DNA of 64,000 bases, from positions 248,001-312,000 of the forward strand of contig CANTFK010000633.1 of the NCBI GenBank assembly GCA_947646735.1, in the 5' to 3' direction. Positions within the stretch are counted from its first letter, which is position 1. Every line of letters starts with the position of its first letter. The notes beneath the pieces were generated by a model. That model was not told where the DNA came from, made no database searches, and was given only the letters and a program-made list of their open reading frames with translations. The stretch is from Peronospora farinosa. Lineage: Eukaryota > Oomycota > Peronosporomycetes > Peronosporales > Peronosporaceae. This document shows positions 60,001 to 64,000 of this stretch, in pieces. The translations under genes were made by a program, and so were the position numbers.

Positions 60001-60529
60001 ATTGTTCTTCACTTTTTTGTATCTCTTCTTCTTTTGAATGCTTCACATCGACCAACTCCATCCTTGGAAAGATCTCCTTCATCTTTTCCTCGTCTTTTTC
60101 GTCTTTCAACTTCACAAAAACTTCACTTGATGAAATTGTTTCAGCACCAACTGCAGTCTCCGTCTCCACTGACTTCGTCTCCGTCTTCTCAGCCTCAGCT
60201 TTAGTCTCATCCACACTTGAAGCTACGATATCAGTCGTCTGCTCCACTGTCGCCTCGTCTTCAACTTCAGCAACTACGTCCTTCTCTGTGTCTTGTTCCT
60301 GCTCTCTCGTCTCTACAGACATCACCGTCAGTTCTTCTTCACTTTCTTCTCCTTCTTCCTTCTCTAATTCCTCTTTTTCTTGCTCCTGAGTCGTCTCTTT
60401 CTCCTCATTTACAACTTTTTTGTCTTCATTAATCTCCTCCGCCGTCTCCTGAGGTGTCTGCGTCTCTTCTGGTCTCTTACCTTCAACCGACTGTAGCTCC
60501 TGATGCGGCGTTAGATCCACGTCCTCCAT
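54006..60529 (-). CDS. CHD-type chromatin remodeller with PDZ/AP2/QLQ N-terminus and PHD-knuckle-PHD C-terminus
   Basis: Four exons: 60529-59420, 59337-54578, 54513-54424 and 54356-54006 (introns 82, 64 and 67 bp, GT-AG, all phase 0); about 2,100 residues. Exon 1 is a Glu-rich disordered region. Exon 2 starts with a PDZ-like segment (ACGMISIGDDLIAVDGFLVQ), an AP2-like domain (MGVRYISPSQWAAELHVDGG; FSTEKEAAIAYNQY) and a QLQ-like helix (AFTVEQKEQLRAQIMVFKF). Two chromodomains follow (EFLIKWKDTSYLHVNWLS; KYLVKWRDMSYIDCTWEWE), then the SNF2 ATPase (ADEMGLGKT at about 57337-57311; DEAH at about 56989; ARCHRIGQTQSVNIYRL), basic and poly-Glu stretches, and a PHD finger (WCRVCF to WFCDYC) completed across introns. 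An extended zinc-knuckle/PHD module (CELCPLK, CALCGKRGG, HPLCGRE) ends it. The AP2 and chromodomain frames are joined only if a run of 7 T at 58260-58266 is a frameshift or a base error. Otherwise they are two genes. Likely nucleosome remodelling and histone reading in the nucleus. Confidence 0.85.
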
Positions 60530-61335
60530 TAGAAAACGCAGTGCGCTACAGACGCCGGGCACTTGTTCTTACGTGGCGGACGCGCACAGGATCTGGAGAG
60601 TGATTGCGCTCCTTTCCTTTTGCATTATGAGTCCGCACTGGTGTGGTATTAAATAAAACCCCTTGGTATTTGTATGGGGAGCTCGACCTTTGAAAAAACC
60701 TCGACTTGGATCAAAAAGGGACAATCGAAAACAGTACCTATGTCCGAGAAATACATGCTCCAAAAGTCAAGACGCAATAATGAACGACATTCCGTCCTCT
60801 TCAAAATGACGGCATCTACTTCTTTTTAATAATATGTTGATCGCATGAATCAGATGTTTCTGAAATGGACGAAGGTGGTCAAATCGGAACTTTTCTCTTG
60901 AACAATGTCAATTGCATGCATAAATAACACTTCTAAGGCATGTACATCAAGCCCCCTTTCTACCTCGCCTCAATATACCTGCTAGAGGTGCATCTTTGGA
61001 GCGCTCCACCCTTCAAATCACAACGTCGGACCAAGTTGCGATGGGAAGGGGCACGTCATCTCACCAATCCGCAGCTGTGGATTTATTGCCTGTCAGCGTT
61101 GTAATCACGTCCGATGTTGAGGCACACTAAATAGTCAAGATCAGCTCGAAGAACTGCGATGGTGTACCGCTTTTTTCCTGCTACAGGGTATTCAGAAACT
61201 TGCGAGCTTTCTTCGACAGGCGTGTCGATCGGAAGAAACTAAGGGCACGTTCCAGAGCTGGGCAACTCAATATGTCACCTCGCAAACAAAAGCCACGTCC
61301 GTGACGCCTAATACACTTGGCGCAAACTTACGTTG
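60530..61335. other. Upstream region of the CHD-like gene
   Basis: Presumed promoter; no coding signal. Confidence 0.4.
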
Positions 61336-61822
61336 TTAAACAAAATGAGATAAAGCGACAGGGACAACGGCAGCGGAGAAACTGTAAATCTTGGCGTTGC
61401 AAGCTTTCATGCGGAACCAAGCCATTTGATTGGTGACTTGTTTACTGGAACGAGGCTGCTCAAGTAGGAGCGACACCAAGAAAATAAGATGTAAGAGCGT
61501 GAGCTTCAAAGTGTATCGTATTTGACCGTGATCGAAAGCTCCAATCCAAATTTTAGTATCACAACATGTTAAGTTTATCACCAGAGAGCTTGGAACAGCC
61601 GGCTTACTCGACAACTTTACCACTTCGTGCTGGAATATAGTGGCCCGCATCCCACCGTAAAACTGCACTAACTACGAGCACTTGACGCTCCTGCAAAGGT
61701 TTTCTTCTTACTATACTGGTCAAACCGCAAGACAAGTTACGCTGTCCTTGGGACAACTCCCCGTGTAAAGAATGCACTCTTCGTGGTCCAGCACCTCGGT
61801 AATCGTCAAACACTTCGAAGGA
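61336..61822. other. Unassigned, possible tail of kinase relic
   Basis: Minus frames at 61813-61604 and 61668-61336 directly follow the kinase pseudogene but show no recognisable domain. Confidence 0.3.
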
Positions 61823-62560
61823 TCATGCCGCAAAAATCTGCACAGCGTTGTCCGACATGGACGGCGTCACCCCCCCCCCCTCACCCGACAAAACAGTCTC
61901 AGTGCCATTTTGCAACATTGTTCGGAATGTCTTCATAGACGTCAAACCTTGTGACAAGCGATAAGCCTGTGAGGATGATGAAGAACTCGATACCGAGCTG
62001 GTGACCTTGGGTTCGTATGAGCCACTCGCGACGATCTCAGGTGCCCATGTAGTATTTCTTGCCCGCTCGGCGACCGCTAGCGGTGTAGCAGTCCGCACCC
62101 GCCAATTTTGCACCTTTTTCGATCCAGCATGATGTTCTCGGGCGAGGATATCGCGGTGTGCGATGCCGAGCTTGTGCCGAACGCCAGGCTCGTGGCCACT
62201 TGGAACGAGTGCATTTGAATACAACATTGTACGCTGTCATCGCTGGCTCAGATAGTCGTACAGATCATCATCAATTTAAGACGAAGTGTCTGGTAGCCTT
62301 GCGGTGCACCGTTTTTGGGTGACCTCAAGCTGCGCGAACGATGCATCGCCCATCTCTTACTGCACGAACCCGTTGTCTGGAATGTGATCGTCACAAGGGT
62401 ACAAGCCGCTTGCCCTCCGCTCGAGCGATACTTGTTTGATGATGACACTGCTCTTCCGGCTCGTCGCCTTGTGTGTCGTCACACGAGATGACGCCCCCGC
62501 AAAACGTCGCATGACTGATGTTGTGTACGGGTGTACAAGCTGAAATGTGGCGTCCATACA
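61823..62560 (-). pseudogene. Decayed protein kinase (TKL-like)
   Basis: On the minus strand, 62227-61823 contains a catalytic-loop remnant (KLGIAHRDILARE) and an activation-segment/APE region (ARNTTWAPEIVASGSYEPK). A Ser-rich stretch stands where the next helix (DVYSFG) would be, followed by SLTSMKTF-like sequence. The DFG motif is not intact (scrambled around KKVQNW). An upstream piece (62557-62357) may be the N-lobe but lacks a clear VAIK lysine. Frameshifts and stops make it non-functional. The TKL-like label comes from the WAPEI-GSYEPK pattern common in oomycete kinases. Confidence 0.55.
61870..61879. repeat. C homopolymer run
   Basis: A run of about ten C inside the decayed kinase region; such runs vary in length and may hide a base-count error. 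Confidence 0.7.
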
Positions 62561-63754
62561 TCATCCTGGAAGAAGGAAGAATAGCAATATGTCGAGTAGA
62601 ATGCGTGTGTATCAAAAAGTAGTCGCTTATGTCTATAACTATGCTTGCTTCTATACGGGCTATACCAATAGCACATTCAACGTTGCTTGGATACGGTAGA
62701 GCTAAAATCTGACCACCATCTTGGCTTTGCCCATACAAATCCTAAAGATTGCCGCTTCGATTAAGCACAAAATCTTACGACATGATTCAATGTGACGCTG
62801 GCAATGAACACCGAAAGAAGGTTGTACATTGAACAAAGCACATGATCACCAGTAGTATATCATGCGCCGTATTGAGTATGTAAATTTTACAATAAAGGGT
62901 TTTTCAATGCCATCTCCATAATGGTAAATTGTTGGCATCTTGGCTGCGATATCGTTACCGTATGAGCACACCTTGATCGAGTCTGACTGCTCTTTCAAGT
63001 ACAATCTACAAGTCATCCAGCAACTATTGTCTGTATATTGACTCATTTCGTGCATGGATTGCAAAAGAACGCATTTTGGCAGCAGAACCATCGTAGCATA
63101 TGTGTGTAGTGGTTTATCGGCTCTATTGCGCGGTGGTGGTTGACCCATAACGATGTGGAGTTTCTCGGTGATCTCATTAAGCTTTGCTTGCTCTTATCGC
63201 GCTTTATGACAGAAGTGTCAAGACATACGACCCCTTAGTGTACCCATCAGTGTTCTGCACGAACCGCTTATCCAGCACTGCAAGCATAAAACTTTAGTCA
63301 TTACTCGACTTATCTCTTCCTATGCACCTATACTCTAAGCAAGTGGCTAGCATGTCGAATGAGAGCATGTCAATGGTGGAGCATCCATATAAGCTAGTGC
63401 TTTGCTCTACAACTTAGCAAAACGGGGATTCATAAAGCACATGGTCAAGCTTGCATGTTTTCAATAACTGGAAGTGCTGGTAACGCTACAATTCGACATG
63501 AAAAGACCCGATTGGGGATCATATAGCATACTACAAACATACAGTGGCCCGAATCTTTCCTAAACGTTTGACGAGTTTTTTGTGCAAACGTGTCAAAAAA
63601 GCCATCTTAATTCAAACATATGCAGCTAAACTTCCCTGTCAGCACACCCACACATCCACGTTATTGGGCGATGAACTTGAACGAGAACTGTTGGTGAAAA
63701 ACCAGTGGTTTTTTGAGCAATTCTCAAGTCGTAATAGCTATCTTAACGTGTCAT
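62561..63754. other. Spacer, no gene supported
   Basis: Frames at 63148-62846 (-) and 63544-63795 (+) are unassigned. The latter overlaps the 3' end of the TFIIF beta gene on the other strand and is probably a shadow. Confidence 0.35.
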
Positions 63755-64000
63755 TTACGCGTGCGATGAGACTCCATCCTTGTACTGAGGCTTGAGCTCG
63801 TAGCAGCTCTTGTTGGGGCCCTTGCGGTGATACACGCAAATCTCCTTGAGCACCTCCTTCAAGAACGACTGCAGTACAAAATCCGACCAGGATGAAAGAT
63901 GTCAAATGGGAGAGCTTTCTATCTCCAAATCAGTCGTGAACGCACCTCAGACTGGCGACAATGATAATTAAGCTCCTTGAGCGGCCAGTACTCGCGCTCC
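63755..64000 (-). CDS. GTF2F2: TFIIF beta subunit (RAP30), C-terminal exons, cut by window edge
   Basis: Two exons: 64000-63946 (partial) and 63868-63755, joined by a 77-bp GT-AG intron (GTGCGT donor, GTACTGCAG acceptor; phase 0). The joined translation runs EREYWPLKELNYHCRQSE, then SFLKEVLKEICVYHRKGP, then NKSCYELKPQYKDG, and ends at TAA 63755. This is the winged-helix C-terminus of the TFIIF small subunit (family pattern: Y.LK.L.....P...LKE.LK.I.....KG.....WELKPEY), which helps RNA polymerase II initiation and elongation. The 5' part lies outside the window. Confidence 0.85.

Noticed and set aside
59871..60389. Plus-strand Ser/Val-rich frame of 172 codons
   Set aside because: Shadow of the Glu/Lys-rich first exon of the CHD-like gene.
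63544..63795. Plus-strand 83-codon frame
   Set aside because: Overlaps the terminal exon of TFIIF beta on the other strand and shows no similarity to anything known to me.

Overview
The window looks like a peronosporalean oomycete genome (Phytophthora or downy-mildew type). The evidence is compact protein genes with few, short (about 70-80 bp) GT-AG introns, oomycete-type Ty3/gypsy polyproteins, and a GH72 glucanosyltransferase. The genus cannot be fixed from the sequence. A handful of host genes are separated by large blocks of nested, mostly broken retroelements.

Host genes, left to right: a five-exon NTT/MFS-like membrane transporter with a C-terminal HEAT-like region (189-2390, -); a GPI-anchored GH72 beta-1,3-glucanosyltransferase (3774-5237, -); a small predicted secreted protein with a QQLR motif (18376-18645, -); exportin-T (20797-23886, -); a fusion of an NAD(P)-epimerase-like domain to a CbiX-type chelatase domain (49869-51758, +); a very large CHD-type chromatin remodeller whose N-terminal part carries PDZ-like, AP2 and QLQ-like domains and whose C-terminus is a PHD-knuckle-PHD module (54006-60529, -); a decayed protein kinase (about 61823-62560, -); and the last two exons of the TFIIF beta subunit (63755 to window end, -).

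Transposable elements: a LINE tail (6293-7466); four Ty3/gypsy lineages, called F1-F3 plus an unassigned relic, with F3 5' ends in five copies and a long F3-type pol relic (38340-42038); a pogo/Tigger-like DNA transposase relic (36950-38023); and a ubiquitin-like pseudogene (27374-27540).

The most unusual object is family F1 (12.3-17 kb, solo LTR at 24.7 kb, composite at 42.0-48.1 kb). A gag-like gene lies on one strand. The gypsy pol (RNase H, integrase, chromodomain) lies on the opposite strand, and the two 3' ends overlap by 579 bp. The layout is the same in an old, diverged copy and in the recent copy. A single extra T in the recent copies breaks both reading frames at once, whereas the old copy lacks that base. 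The 42-48 kb copy has 938-bp inverted terminal arms (LTR plus gag-like N-terminus) and a 1,771-bp tandem duplication starting exactly at the inner end of the arm. Family F3 is unusual in a different way: each 5' end carries its own, unrelated minisatellite at about the same place upstream of the gag leader.
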